DNA of 64,000 nucleotides from Moraxellaceae bacterium AER2_44_116. Its GTDB lineage: Bacteria > Pseudomonadota > Gammaproteobacteria > Pseudomonadales > Moraxellaceae. Below the pieces are notes generated by a model. It was not told the DNA's origin and ran no database searches. It worked only from the letters and a program-made list of their open reading frames with translations. The stretch lies in NCBI GenBank assembly GCA_006546595.1, contig VIAD01000008.1:1-64000 (forward strand). Reading direction: 5' to 3'. The translations under genes and the position numbers were made by a program. This document shows positions 26,962-35,700 of the stretch, in pieces; position 1 is the first letter of the stretch, and every line of letters starts with the position of its first letter.

Positions 26962-27954
26962 CTAATGGGAATGGTGTTCCCTAATCAGTGGGGATGATGT
27001 CGGTGAACTGCAAGCACGAGTAAATGGCATGGCAACAATCTGAATCGTCGGATGGTCAATATCAAAATGATCGTGTAGCTCTTCGGTGACTTCTTGTAAA
27101 AAAGCATCGTGACCATGACCTTCAGGCATGACCAAATGAACGGTTAAAGCGACTTCAGAACTACTCATCGCCCAAATATGTAAGTCATGAACCGCTCGAA
27201 CATCGGCTAAAGACATGAAGTATTCACGCACTTTGGCTAAATCAATGTGTTCGGGTACACCATCTAAAGACAAATGCAAGGACTGACGTAATAAACCCCA
27301 CGTCCCTGCAATAATCACTAGTGCTATGATTAAGCTCATTACGGGGTCTAACCACGACCAACCACAAATGATATAAGCAAAACCAGCAACAACAACCCCT
27401 AATGACACTAAGGCATCTGAGGCCATGTGTAGAAAGGCACCACGAATATTAATATCTGAGTCGCCACCACGCATAAAAAACCATGCCGTAATGCCATTAA
27501 TTAGCACACCAATACCTGCAACCCACATCATCGTTGAGCCAACAACAGGTACGGGTTGTTGTAGGCGATGAATTGCTTCCCAAGCCATTGCCCCCATTGC
27601 TACTAGCAAAACCAAGGCATTGATGAGGGCGGCTAAAATAGAGGCACGTCGCCAGCCATAAGTATGACGATCATTACCTTGCAGTTTGCCAACAAACATC
27701 GCTGACCATGCCAATACTAAACCTAAAACATCACTGAGGTTATGGCCAGCATCGGCCAATAACGATAATGAATCCGCTTGCCAACCAAAATACGCTTCAA
27801 TCAAGACAAAAGTGATATTCAAAGCAATGCCGATGGCAAAAGCACGATTGTAAGTCGTCGGCGCATGATGATGACCATGATGATGGTGTCCATGACTATG
27901 CTCTTTACCGTGTGCATGGTCGTCATGGTGTCGGTGTGAGTGGCTACTGCTCAT
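26962..27954 (-). CDS. czcD: CDF-family zinc/divalent cation exporter
   Basis: A 330-residue cation diffusion facilitator with six membrane helices. It exports zinc, and perhaps cobalt or cadmium, in exchange for protons. The N-terminus is very His-rich (HSHGHHHHGHHH). The transport-site motif SLLADAGHNLSDVLGL lies in helix 2, and MASDALVSLGVV in helix 5. A cytoplasmic C-terminal domain follows (VREYFMSLADVRAVHDLHIWAM). It is closest to CzcD/ZitB types. It lies 6 bases after the helicase gene, so the two are co-transcribed. Confidence 0.9.
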   Translation of the reverse strand: MSSSHSHRHHDDHAHGKEHSHGHHHHGHHHAPTTYNRAFAIGIALNITFVLIEAYFGWQADSLSLLADAGHNLSDVLGLVLAWSAMFVGKLQGNDRHTYGWRRASILAALINALVLLVAMGAMAWEAIHRLQQPVPVVGSTMMWVAGIGVLINGITAWFFMRGGDSDINIRGAFLHMASDALVSLGVVVAGFAYIICGWSWLDPVMSLIIALVIIAGTWGLLRQSLHLSLDGVPEHIDLAKVREYFMSLADVRAVHDLHIWAMSSSEVALTVHLVMPEGHGHDAFLQEVTEELHDHFDIDHPTIQIVAMPFTRACSSPTSSPLIREHHSH

Positions 27955-27960
27955 AAGTTA

Positions 27961-29283
27961 TTATCGGCTAGAAGAAGGTTTGCGACTTTGGCCATTGCCT
28001 GCAGAGGGCGATTGATGGCTCATCGGTTTTTTGGTCACAGGTTGATGCTTATTGTGAGTCGCACTATCACGACCGACAGGCGGGCGACCGCGATTTTGTT
28101 GCTGTGGCATGGGTTTACGCAAGGGTTCAGGTTTGGCGTTGAGGTCTGGTTCAAAACCTTCAATCACCACCGAGGGCAATTTGCGCTTAATCAGTTTTTC
28201 GATGTCCGCTAAGAGTTTTAATTCGTCCACACAGACTAAAGAAACGGCTTCACCATTTGCCCCTGCACGACCTGTTCGGCCAATACGATGGACATAGTCT
28301 TCAGCGGTGGCGGGTAATTCGTAATTAACGACATGAGGCAATAAATCAATATCAATACCTCGAGCAGCAATATCCGTCGCCACTAAGACGCGTAAATTAC
28401 CTGCTTTAAATTCACTTAAGGCGCGTTCACGCGCCGATTGGCTTTTGTTGCCATGAATCGCCATCGCTGAAATGCCATTTTTATCCAATTGCTCGGCCAA
28501 ACGATTCGAACCATGTTTAGTGCGCATAAACACTAAAACTTGTTCCCAGTTTCCTTGGCGAATTAACATTTCTAATAACGCGCGTTTTTTCTCACGATCA
28601 ACAGGATGCACCACTTGGGAAATGGTTTCCGCTGTAGTGTTGCGTGGTGCAACTTCAATACTGAGTGGATTTTTTAAGATGCCTGACGCTAAGGTTTTAA
28701 TTTCATCGGAGAAGGTCGCAGAAAATAAAAGATTTTGGCGATTAGCAGGCAATAACGGCAAAATTCGACGAATATCACGAATAAAGCCCATATCGAGCAT
28801 ACGGTCGGCTTCATCTAAAATCAGAGTTTCTACGCCGCTTAAATCGACGGTGCGTTGACCAACGTGGTCTAATAAGCGTCCCGGTGTCGCCACTAAAATA
28901 TCCACACGTTTATATAAACGTTGAATTTGTGGTTTGATATTGACGCCACCAAACATCACCATTGAACGCACATCTAAAAACTGACCATATTCTTTTGCAG
29001 CTTCTTCGACCTGTGCTGCCAATTCACGCGTCGGCGTTAAAATCAACGCCCGAATTTTGGATTTATGTTGTGAAAATGCGACATCAGGCTGAGATAAACG
29101 CTGTAACAACGGCAACATAAAGCCTGCTGTTTTACCTGTACCCGTTTGTGCGGCGGCCAGTAAGTCACGACCTGATAAAATGGCAGGAATGGCCTCGCTT
29201 TGAATCGGAGTAGGTGAGGTGTAACCACAAGCAGTCAAGGCGCGTACTAACTCATCAGCAAGGCCAAGTTGGGCAAAAGACAT
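27961..29283 (-). CDS. rhlE: DEAD-box RNA helicase, RhlE type
   Basis: A 440-residue ATP-dependent RNA helicase. The Q motif is at TSPTPIQSEAIP, motif I at AQTGTGKT, motif II DEAD, motif III SAT, and motif VI HRIGRTGRAG. A basic, glutamine- and proline-rich tail (from about 375) is typical of RhlE and helps RNA binding. It likely acts in ribosome assembly or RNA decay, especially in the cold. First gene of the rhlE, czcD, ATP-grasp run. Confidence 0.92.
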   Translation of the reverse strand: MSFAQLGLADELVRALTACGYTSPTPIQSEAIPAILSGRDLLAAAQTGTGKTAGFMLPLLQRLSQPDVAFSQHKSKIRALILTPTRELAAQVEEAAKEYGQFLDVRSMVMFGGVNIKPQIQRLYKRVDILVATPGRLLDHVGQRTVDLSGVETLILDEADRMLDMGFIRDIRRILPLLPANRQNLLFSATFSDEIKTLASGILKNPLSIEVAPRNTTAETISQVVHPVDREKKRALLEMLIRQGNWEQVLVFMRTKHGSNRLAEQLDKNGISAMAIHGNKSQSARERALSEFKAGNLRVLVATDIAARGIDIDLLPHVVNYELPATAEDYVHRIGRTGRAGANGEAVSLVCVDELKLLADIEKLIKRKLPSVVIEGFEPDLNAKPEPLRKPMPQQQNRGRPPVGRDSATHNKHQPVTKKPMSHQSPSAGNGQSRKPSSSR

Positions 29284-29458
29284 AAAAATTCCAAAAAGAG
29301 GCGAAAGGACGTATATGCCTAAACAACATATAGCGTAAAAGTAAGGCTAATTGCCGCCAGTATAACAGTCATTGCCTTGAGACTCACTCTTAGGCGATGG
29401 TTTAGCGTGTCAGCAGCGGTTAGAATCGTTCATCAATTTGGCGCAACGGAAATTTTTC

Positions 29459-29842
29459 ATGCTGTACTCTATTTTGGCAATTAGCATTGGCGCTTCTATA
29501 GGGGCAGTGTTGCGTTGGGTTTTAGGGCTTGGCCTAAATGCAGTTTTCCCCGCTATTCCACTTGGTACGTTGGCGGCTAATTTAGTTGGCGGTTATTTGA
29601 TAGGCATTGCTTTTGTGTTTTTTGCCAATAATCCACAATTGAGTCCTGAGTGGCGATTGTTGATTATCACGGGCTTTTTGGGGGGGTTAACGACATTTTC
29701 GACATTCTCTGTCGAAGTAACGACGCTCATTCAACAAAACCGAATTGGATGGGCAGGGGTGGCGATTGCTGTTCACGTTTTGGGTTCTTTACTGATGACA
29801 GTTGCGGGAATGGCAACGATGGTGATGGTTAGAGCTAGATAG
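29459..29842 (+). CDS. crcB: Fluoride exporter CrcB/FluC
   Basis: A 127-residue protein with four membrane helices that forms a dimeric fluoride channel. It shows GASIGAVLRW in the first helix, the conserved GTLAANLVGGYLIG in the second, and the signature GFLGGLTTFSTFSVE in the third. The ATG at 29459 fits the family better than a TTG at 29438. No fluoride riboswitch is convincing upstream. Confidence 0.93.
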   Translation: MLYSILAISIGASIGAVLRWVLGLGLNAVFPAIPLGTLAANLVGGYLIGIAFVFFANNPQLSPEWRLLIITGFLGGLTTFSTFSVEVTTLIQQNRIGWAGVAIAVHVLGSLLMTVAGMATMVMVRAR

Positions 29843-30300
29843 GCTTCTAAGTAGCAGGGCTCGTAAGCTAGTATTGAGTTGACGCTCGCAGTTTTTCCAT
29901 AATCGTTGACATTTCTTCAGTCAAGCACGGGATATATTAGGGCATTACCGATAGTTGAACTCTCAATGCCGCTTATAATGCCCCTAAAAATCTTAGCTTA
30001 CAATGACCACCTGAGAACACCCTAGAAACAAAAAAGCCCTAACTCGTTAAGAATTAAGACTTTTTGGAACGTCTGAGAACATATTAGACGTGGATTTTGT
30101 GATGGGGTCTTTTGAACTTAGAAGTTAAGTTTATGTTTTAATTGTTATTTTATTTCTGGTTGTTTACATAATACCCCCAAAAGTACCCCCGGACTGTTTT
30201 GTGTCTTGTTAATTAATGAGCCTAACGTGATGTTTTTAGACTAATGAGTGGGTTAAGCTCATGCAACGTTAGTAAGCATACCCATAGGAGATAACTTGCA
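29843..30300. other. Left flank and left end of the integrated element
   Basis: A gene-free stretch of 458 bases. It holds a loose inverted repeat (TTAGGGCATTA near 29937 and TAATGCCCCTAA near 29976), a sequence CTAGAAACAAAAAAGCCC at 30022-30039 that recurs with one extra A beside ssrA, and a hairpin (AAGTCTTAA with TTAGGGCTT) just inside it. It also holds the arm-like TACCCCCAAAAGTACCCCC at 30172-30190. The chromosome-element boundary probably lies within it. Confidence 0.55.
30172..30190. repeat. Left arm-type integrase-site candidate
   Basis: TACCCCCAAAAGTACCCCC, the same strand and 18 of 19 bases as 39240-39258. Half of it recurs inverted at 39210-39221 (GGGGGTACTTTT). Located about 130 bases inside the candidate left att site. 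Confidence 0.6.
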
Positions 30301-31116
30301 ATGTCAAATTCTGTAGAGGAAAAGCCATGGATAAAACGCGAGAATGTTATATTGGCAGTTTTGCCGGTATTTGGGTCTTTGGTGGCACTTGCTTTTGAGG
30401 CCGGTTACTTAAGCTATTTTGATGTACCTGCAGAGTATATTGAGCTGGGATTTATAAGGGTTTTTGTCTCGACAGCGGTCATTGCTTTCCCTGTTACTAT
30501 GCTTTGGGCATATATAGGGTCAATGATCGATTTCGGTAGAGCTGAGCACCCATTTTTGAAAGTGATCAGCAATGCGATGCTCTACACATTTTTTATAATT
30601 GTAATTGTAATTATCGGACATAGGTATGAATATGATTATCTTATTCCGGTAGTTTTCTTTATCGCTGTCGTATTGATGTACCTTGTGCCAGAAGCATTTA
30701 ATAGGAAAAAAGGCGTTCCTTATTGGGAGCGTGTAAAGCAAAGTTTGGCTGAAGAAAGCAGCTTATCAGAGGGGGGGAAAAGTGCTGGGCGTGAGTTTAA
30801 AGATATTGTAATTATGCCTGCCACCTGTGCGTTTTTTGGGCTTTTATTCTGCTTTAGTATTGGGCGTTACTATGCTGGGCTAACAGGTGCACGGTGGGTT
30901 ATGACGGACCGTCCAGAAATGATTTTTGTCAGGAAATATGGTGATTATATTATTTTTAAAGCCTATGACCCAAAGACGCGAACATTGTTGTCAAATGTCG
31001 AAATATTAAAAATGGGTTTAGATAAGCCTCTCAAGTTAAAATTGGTCATGCTCGGCCAGTTATCCAGCTCATATATGGCAAATGAATCTCCACCTTTACT
31101 CATAAAACCTAATTAA
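30301..31116 (+). CDS. Orphan membrane protein, possible cargo of the element
   Basis: A 271-residue protein not recognised. A good AGGAGA ribosome site precedes the ATG. Hydrophobic segments lie at about 17-35, 52-75, 92-110, 115-132 and 172-190, with a hydrophilic loop between the fourth and fifth (MKKG-like basic and acidic residues) and a soluble C-terminal domain of about 75 residues rich in beta-type sequence (MIFVRKYGDYIIFKAYD). It is the only plus-strand gene in the element and sits at the end away from the integrase, where satellites often carry accessory or anti-phage genes. That role is inference from position only. Confidence 0.6.
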   Translation: MSNSVEEKPWIKRENVILAVLPVFGSLVALAFEAGYLSYFDVPAEYIELGFIRVFVSTAVIAFPVTMLWAYIGSMIDFGRAEHPFLKVISNAMLYTFFIIVIVIIGHRYEYDYLIPVVFFIAVVLMYLVPEAFNRKKGVPYWERVKQSLAEESSLSEGGKSAGREFKDIVIMPATCAFFGLLFCFSIGRYYAGLTGARWVMTDRPEMIFVRKYGDYIIFKAYDPKTRTLLSNVEILKMGLDKPLKLKLVMLGQLSSSYMANESPPLLIKPN

Positions 31117-31623
31117 ATGACACCAAATCTAATTTGGCTATTTTTTCTATGTGATGGTCAGGGTTACTAGTTGTAACTCTGACACTAAACGCCAGACCGC
31201 ACGCCTAAAATTTACCAGAGGTAAAATCCCTTAAAAAGAAACACTAAGTCAGTACTTAAAGCTTTTTGTTGGCTTCGTGCTTTTTGGGTGGGAACGGTGG
31301 GAACATTGTTGTTATATATAGGTTTTTTCTGTTCCTACCTGTTCCCACCACGCTAAGCAGGTGGGAACACTTTGGTTGTTTTTTGTTCTTTTTGTTCCCA
31401 CGGTGGGAACAGAGTGGGAACAAGGTGGGAACATTTTAATCTATTTATATATATAGCTATTTAGTATGTATTTATAGGTTGTTCCCACTGTTCCCACCTG
31501 TTTATTGATTTTCCCAAAATCCAATAGATTTTCATGGTGGCTGATTTTGAGTTTTCTTTTTGGAAACACTAAGAGGCAAGAAAGGCGCAATAATGCGCCT
31601 TTGGTTGGGGGTCAAGTAGTGGC
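31117..31623. other. Gene-free region with the iteron-like array
   Basis: A 507-base gap between the membrane gene and the end of the primase gene. Apart from the GTGGGAAC array it is AT-rich and holds no credible frame. Confidence 0.6.
31288..31497. repeat. GTGGGAAC iteron-like array
   Basis: Ten exact copies of GTGGGAAC or its complement lie within 210 bases, starting at 31288, 31297, 31341(c), 31361, 31394(c), 31403, 31414, 31425, 31481(c) and 31490(c). One variant, GTTCCTAC, is at 31331. Pairs form palindromes, for example 31394-31410 (GTTCCCACGGTGGGAAC) and 31341-31368. AT-rich DNA (TATATATA) lies on both sides. The array is just beyond the 3' end of the primase gene. P4 alpha protein binds short iterons of related look (GGTGAACA), so an origin is the leading idea. 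Confidence 0.75.
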
Positions 31624-34485
31624 TTAATCACCGTCAAAGATACGACTACCTAGTAGGGCATAAATACGAATATTTCCTTCTGGTAATCGCTTTCTCATTT
31701 GGGCGTGCTTGCCTTCGCCTGTTTTGAGCCAGCCAGCCTCCCGTAGCACCTTAATAGCAAATTCAGTGTCATAACCCGTAATAATCTCCTTGAACGCTTC
31801 AGGCAGGCAATAAAACAAAATGCCGTCGGTGTCAGGCTCACGGTAGCCCACACGGTTCGTGGTTCTCACGGTGGTATCGGCTTTTAAACATAAGTCAGAA
31901 AAACGACTTTCACCAAATTGCTCTAAAAAGGCTTTCACTTGCCGTAACAGGTATTCTTTTTCCATGTTGGCGACACTGCCACGCGCTTTCAGCCATGCAT
32001 CAAAGCAGATTTTAACCGCTTGCTTGGCTTCCCCTTGCTCCCAGCCTGTAATGCCGTATTGACTTGCAAACTCGCCCGCAATGGCTACCAGTGCAAAGCG
32101 TGAGGCCACACGCAACACTTGGCTACCTGCACCATCAGGCACAATCTCAGCCATAAACGCTTGGCGTAAGGTTTTAAGTTGTTCGCCTAGTTGGTGTGCC
32201 TGTGGGGTGATGGCCATTAAGAACGCATGGCCAGCCGTGCCGTAGTGATCTAAGGTGTGCTGGTTCAGATGTTCTACTAAATCTTTGCCTGTGGTGAACT
32301 GGTGCAAGTGTTCTAGCAGGCCATTGCCTGATTCAGTATCGGCGGGAATATCGACTAGGCGTAGTTCTTGGCCTGCACGGATCTTACGTCCACCTGATAG
32401 CATATGTTGGCTAAGACTCATTTCACCCGATGATAAAAATAACAGCCCCCATGTCAGTATTTTACGTGGCATAACCGATTTAGATGCGCGGCTTTTACCT
32501 TGACCATTGGCCAGCATATACACGGTTTCGCCGATGTCTTTGGCTTCGGCTTGGCCTATTTCATCCAGCACTAATAACCCATCGTTATACATGGCGGCTG
32601 TGGCTTCTAGGCCGTTAATCGTGGCACGCCAGCTTTGTTTATAGTCTCTGTTGCCCCATACTGAACAGGCCGCGTGTTGAGCGGTACTTTTACCTAAGCT
32701 GGAATCACCGCGTAAGTGAAAGCCGCCTGATTCATCGCCTATCAGTTTTAGCAATGTGCCTGCAAAGGCAGTACAGACCGAAAACACTAAACGCGAATTA
32801 CCGACACACAAGGCCGCTATATGCTTACGCCAAGCCTCTAATGTACCTTTCTGCTTGTAACCATGCTGCGTATGGCTTTCACTCTGGTAAACCACGGTGC
32901 TGGCGTGTTTGCCATAGGTTTGATCGGGCGTGACATACACAAGGTCTTTTTCATGTTCTTGCCAGCCTGTTTTTTCGACACACAACACACGGTCATTGGT
33001 GTGCTGGGTTTGAATGTATTGGGCTAATAAGGTTCTTGCGCTTTGGTTTGGTGAGATAAACAGGCCGCCACTCATTAAATAACCACGCACTTCTGAGCCA
33101 TCACCTTTGAACATTTCGGCAGGCATTGCCCAACGATGCTTATGGTTGTCACGGTCTAACCATTCCAGCAAATAACCGTGGCCACGGTGATCGGCATTAC
33201 GAGTCAATGCTAAAATTTTCAAGACACCACATATATGCTGTGGATTGCGTTGGTTGCCTTCTTTGTCCAAGCCAACGTAGTACACGCCGCGTTTAGTGGC
33301 GGAAGGGTTAGCATCATCTAAATAAAAATATGTGCCTTTGGCCTCTGTTGTTGCTGCTTTTTCTAATGCTGCGTTAACTGTATCAATCACCGTTTGAGAA
33401 ACACTTTCGCTTATTGTTGGCTCTGCTATACTGGCGGTGTTAATTCTAAGGGCTGTGCTTTCTGTGGTGGGGAGCACGGCCTTTTCCTTTTCGGGCGGTC
33501 GTGCTTGTTCTATCGTGGTTTTCACAGTTGTTAATCCTTCCATTAGTGCCAAGTCGTTAAAATCTTTCAAACCCTCGCCTGTACCTGTAAATGTCGGATA
33601 ACTGACTACGCCATTAACGGCTAAAGCGGCTTTTTGGGCTGTTTCTAGTCCTGTGTTTTTGGGTTTTTCGTGGTCGTTATCAGCGCATATAATCAGTGGC
33701 GTGGTTGGGTAGGCTGTTCGTAAGGCAAGGCTGACAGGTAGCAGGTTAGACGCATCAAAGGCAACTGCTACGCTGTAACCTGTGGCTTGGTGAAGGCTTG
33801 CGCCTGTAGCATAACCTTCACACACTAAAATTTGCTCGCTATCTCCAGCGATTAAGTAGTAATGGCTTTGTTTGTTGCCCTTGGGTAAAAAGCGTTTTTC
33901 ACCCGTAGTGCTAACAAACTGTAAGGTATAAATCCTGCCAGTGTTATCGGTTGCAGGAATCACCAAGCAGTCTTGGCACGCCATATCACTAATGACTAAA
34001 TCACCGTTATAGCATCGTAGGTTAAACGCTTTAACGCCTTTTTTTTGTAGGTACGGATGGCTGTCGTTGATGTAATGACAGCCTTGCCATAAGCCCTGCG
34101 CCGTAAACGCGGTTCGCTCATAACGTAAGGCTTTTTCCTGTTCGGCTTGGGCAATAGCTACTTGCTGTTGTTGCTCTTGTTCGGCGCGTTGTTGTTGGCT
34201 TATGGGTTGTGGTTTATGGTTTTTGTCGTAGGTAAATCCATACTCTTTGGCGTAGTGGAACACCGTCCCTAGCTTGTTTTTTCCCATTTGTAGCGATTGC
34301 CATACGGCTTTAGCATCACTCATTTGGTAAGTGTCGGCTGTTTCGCTCCAGTCCGTCCATACGCTAAAGCCAGTGTCACCTAGCTCTGTTTTTAGGGCAT
34401 TGCCAATTTTTAGCCATAGTTCACGGTCGTTGGCAGGGATAAAGGCAAGAGCGGCTCGAATCAAGCCCGTGTTATCTGTGGTCAT
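31624..34485 (-). CDS. Primase-helicase (PriCT-2, Toprim, DUF927)
   Basis: A 953-residue replication protein of the element. GGGAGG lies 6-11 bases before the ATG at 34485. The N-terminal PriCT-2 type domain reads ALAFIPANDRELWLKIGNAL (residues about 12-75). The Toprim domain follows near 210-290, with the acidic EGYATG and CADNDHE. The DUF927 helicase-like domain spans about 400-690, with Walker A GDSSLGKST near 595 and a Walker B-like LLVLDEIG near 635. It should prime and unwind element DNA, acting like P4 alpha protein. It starts 2 bases after the preceding stop and ends next to the GTGGGAAC array, its probable target. Confidence 0.88.
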   Translation of the reverse strand: MTTDNTGLIRAALAFIPANDRELWLKIGNALKTELGDTGFSVWTDWSETADTYQMSDAKAVWQSLQMGKNKLGTVFHYAKEYGFTYDKNHKPQPISQQQRAEQEQQQQVAIAQAEQEKALRYERTAFTAQGLWQGCHYINDSHPYLQKKGVKAFNLRCYNGDLVISDMACQDCLVIPATDNTGRIYTLQFVSTTGEKRFLPKGNKQSHYYLIAGDSEQILVCEGYATGASLHQATGYSVAVAFDASNLLPVSLALRTAYPTTPLIICADNDHEKPKNTGLETAQKAALAVNGVVSYPTFTGTGEGLKDFNDLALMEGLTTVKTTIEQARPPEKEKAVLPTTESTALRINTASIAEPTISESVSQTVIDTVNAALEKAATTEAKGTYFYLDDANPSATKRGVYYVGLDKEGNQRNPQHICGVLKILALTRNADHRGHGYLLEWLDRDNHKHRWAMPAEMFKGDGSEVRGYLMSGGLFISPNQSARTLLAQYIQTQHTNDRVLCVEKTGWQEHEKDLVYVTPDQTYGKHASTVVYQSESHTQHGYKQKGTLEAWRKHIAALCVGNSRLVFSVCTAFAGTLLKLIGDESGGFHLRGDSSLGKSTAQHAACSVWGNRDYKQSWRATINGLEATAAMYNDGLLVLDEIGQAEAKDIGETVYMLANGQGKSRASKSVMPRKILTWGLLFLSSGEMSLSQHMLSGGRKIRAGQELRLVDIPADTESGNGLLEHLHQFTTGKDLVEHLNQHTLDHYGTAGHAFLMAITPQAHQLGEQLKTLRQAFMAEIVPDGAGSQVLRVASRFALVAIAGEFASQYGITGWEQGEAKQAVKICFDAWLKARGSVANMEKEYLLRQVKAFLEQFGESRFSDLCLKADTTVRTTNRVGYREPDTDGILFYCLPEAFKEIITGYDTEFAIKVLREAGWLKTGEGKHAQMRKRLPEGNIRIYALLGSRIFDGD

Positions 34486-34487
34486 GG

Positions 34488-34967
34488 TTAAGCCTCCCAA
34501 TTGTGACTAGGGGCTTGGCGTTTAGCCGCTGCTTGCTTAAAGTCGATAAGGTTGGATGGCTTAGGTGGAGTGATGAGTTCTTCTAGCTCTTGAACACGAA
34601 TTTTTGCGGCAGCCAATATATCTTTTGTCTGTAAATAATGTGTTTTCCAAACATACAAATGAGCTAACTCGCCTGAACTCATTTCAAAGTTTGGTATATC
34701 GTGGCAAAGCAGTTTTCCGTCACAAAAGTAAACTCTATAGCGGTAGAACTGTGGGTCGGGAATATAGCCAAACATCTTCATTTGTAAATAAATCAGCTCA
34801 TGTGCTTTGAGCTGTCGTTGGTCGTGGCAAATTCGTAGCGCAGTTTTAGGAGAGATTTCTAGCATCTCGGCTAGTTCTGAAGCAGAAAGGGGTAAATAAG
34901 CGATTTTTCCGAAAGGGTCGGGCAGTTTATAGCACCATACGCCGCATGTTTGAAAGCCATTAGCCAT
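34488..34967 (-). CDS. Phage-type HTH protein (downstream half of an Icd/Ash-like frame)
   Basis: From the internal ATG at 34967 this gives 159 residues starting MANGFQTCGVWCYKLPD. A helix-turn-helix-like stretch LSASELAEMLEISPKTAL follows, then RYRVYFCDGKLLCHD and a helical tail. Phage proteins of this kind are small regulators. The same frame stays open upstream to 35384 and reads an Icd/Ash-like sequence (see 34968-35384), so the real start is uncertain. It ends 2 bases before the primase start and is co-transcribed with it. Confidence 0.6.
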   Translation of the reverse strand: MANGFQTCGVWCYKLPDPFGKIAYLPLSASELAEMLEISPKTALRICHDQRQLKAHELIYLQMKMFGYIPDPQFYRYRVYFCDGKLLCHDIPNFEMSSGELAHLYVWKTHYLQTKDILAAAKIRVQELEELITPPKPSNLIDFKQAAAKRQAPSHNWEA

Positions 34968-35384
34968 GATAGACCTCGTTGATAACAGATTGTAAATCTG
35001 TCGCCCAAGCCGCCAAGCAAAGGTGACAAACCGTATAGGGTTGGCGGACTGGCTCAACGAAACCAGCACATCTTTCGATGTCCCTACACGGCTTGTCATA
35101 ACGCGGACATAGCCATGTAGCACGCACAAAAAAACCGCATAAGAACGCGGTTGTGCGTCGTTAAGATTCAGGCCGCCAAGCCTGACTACGCAATATGGCG
35201 TAGCGCGGTCATTATGGACAAATTGTCCGTTAGCGGTCAAGCGGTAGTTATGAAGTGTGCAATCTGTCGCCATAGCGGCTGAAAGACTGCTATGCTTGGA
35301 TTGACAGGTTTTGTCGCTTGTCATTGCTTCATCAACAAAGCCCGCCTGCTCGCGGGCTTTGTGCTTTTTAGAGGTCATCATCAT
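34968..35384 (-). ncRNA. Structured C4 / P4-cI-like immunity RNA region with Icd/Ash-like frame
   Basis: The minus-strand frame reads SYAVFLCVLHGYVRVM, then SANPIRFVTFAWRLG, the pattern seen in Icd/Ash-like frames of P1, P4 and many prophages. There the same DNA makes the C4 or cI antisense RNA. The DNA is full of stems: CAAAGCCCGC/GCGGGCTTTG at 35335-35362 (terminator-like), CGCACAA plus CCGC with GCGG plus TTGTGCG at 35123-35157, CTACGC/GCGTAG at 35186-35203, CAGGC/GCCTG at 35169-35184, and GGACA/TGTCC at 35216-35228. In P4 such RNA controls primase expression through premature termination. The RNA ends cannot be set by eye. Confidence 0.6.
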
Positions 35385-35394
35385 GTTGTGCCTC

Positions 35395-35688
35395 TCATTT
35401 CTTTTTGGGTAATGATTGCAGGATATAGTTGCCTACAGTGTGCACACTGCCATTGTCTGTTTTGATCTTTAGCCATGAGGATCTGATCTTCCAGCCTTTC
35501 TTAACAAGTTCAAATTTGCGTGCTGGAGGATGATAAATCCCCAAATACTGCGAGCACTCATAGGTAGTGACAGCACCAAGCTGTTTTAATGCCTGTTCAA
35601 GTCGAAGGCATTGATTATTGGCACTATCACCTTTGGCTTTAGTCATGATTTGCTTGAGAGCGGTTATACGAGCTTTGGTAATATTCAT
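35395..35688 (-). CDS. Winged-helix DNA-binding phage protein
   Basis: A 97-residue basic protein. LEQALKQLGAVTTYECSQYL followed by HPPARKFELVKKGWKI matches the helix-turn-helix domain often found in phage and plasmid regulators, in which a pre-formed helix pair is followed by a wing (SSWLKIKTDNG). It is 12 bases after the AlpA-like gene and about 10 before the Icd/Ash-like frame, so it belongs to the same operon. Its role is regulatory by inference. Confidence 0.65.
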   Translation of the reverse strand: MNITKARITALKQIMTKAKGDSANNQCLRLEQALKQLGAVTTYECSQYLGIYHPPARKFELVKKGWKIRSSWLKIKTDNGSVHTVGNYILQSLPKKK

Positions 35689-35700
35689 AGTTAGCTCTCC

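Noticed and set aside
29392..29435. GGCGATGG ahead of crcB as a fluoride riboswitch
   Set aside because: The start of the motif is there, but the second strand of the first stem and the closing TGATGAC-like segment are not in place, and the space to the start is too short for the full fold.
30100..30120. GTGATGGGG...TTTTGAAC as a leftover copy of the tmRNA 3' end at the left end of the element
   Set aside because: 14 of 19 bases agree, but the acceptor-stem side (TGGTGGA) does not match, so it is more likely chance.
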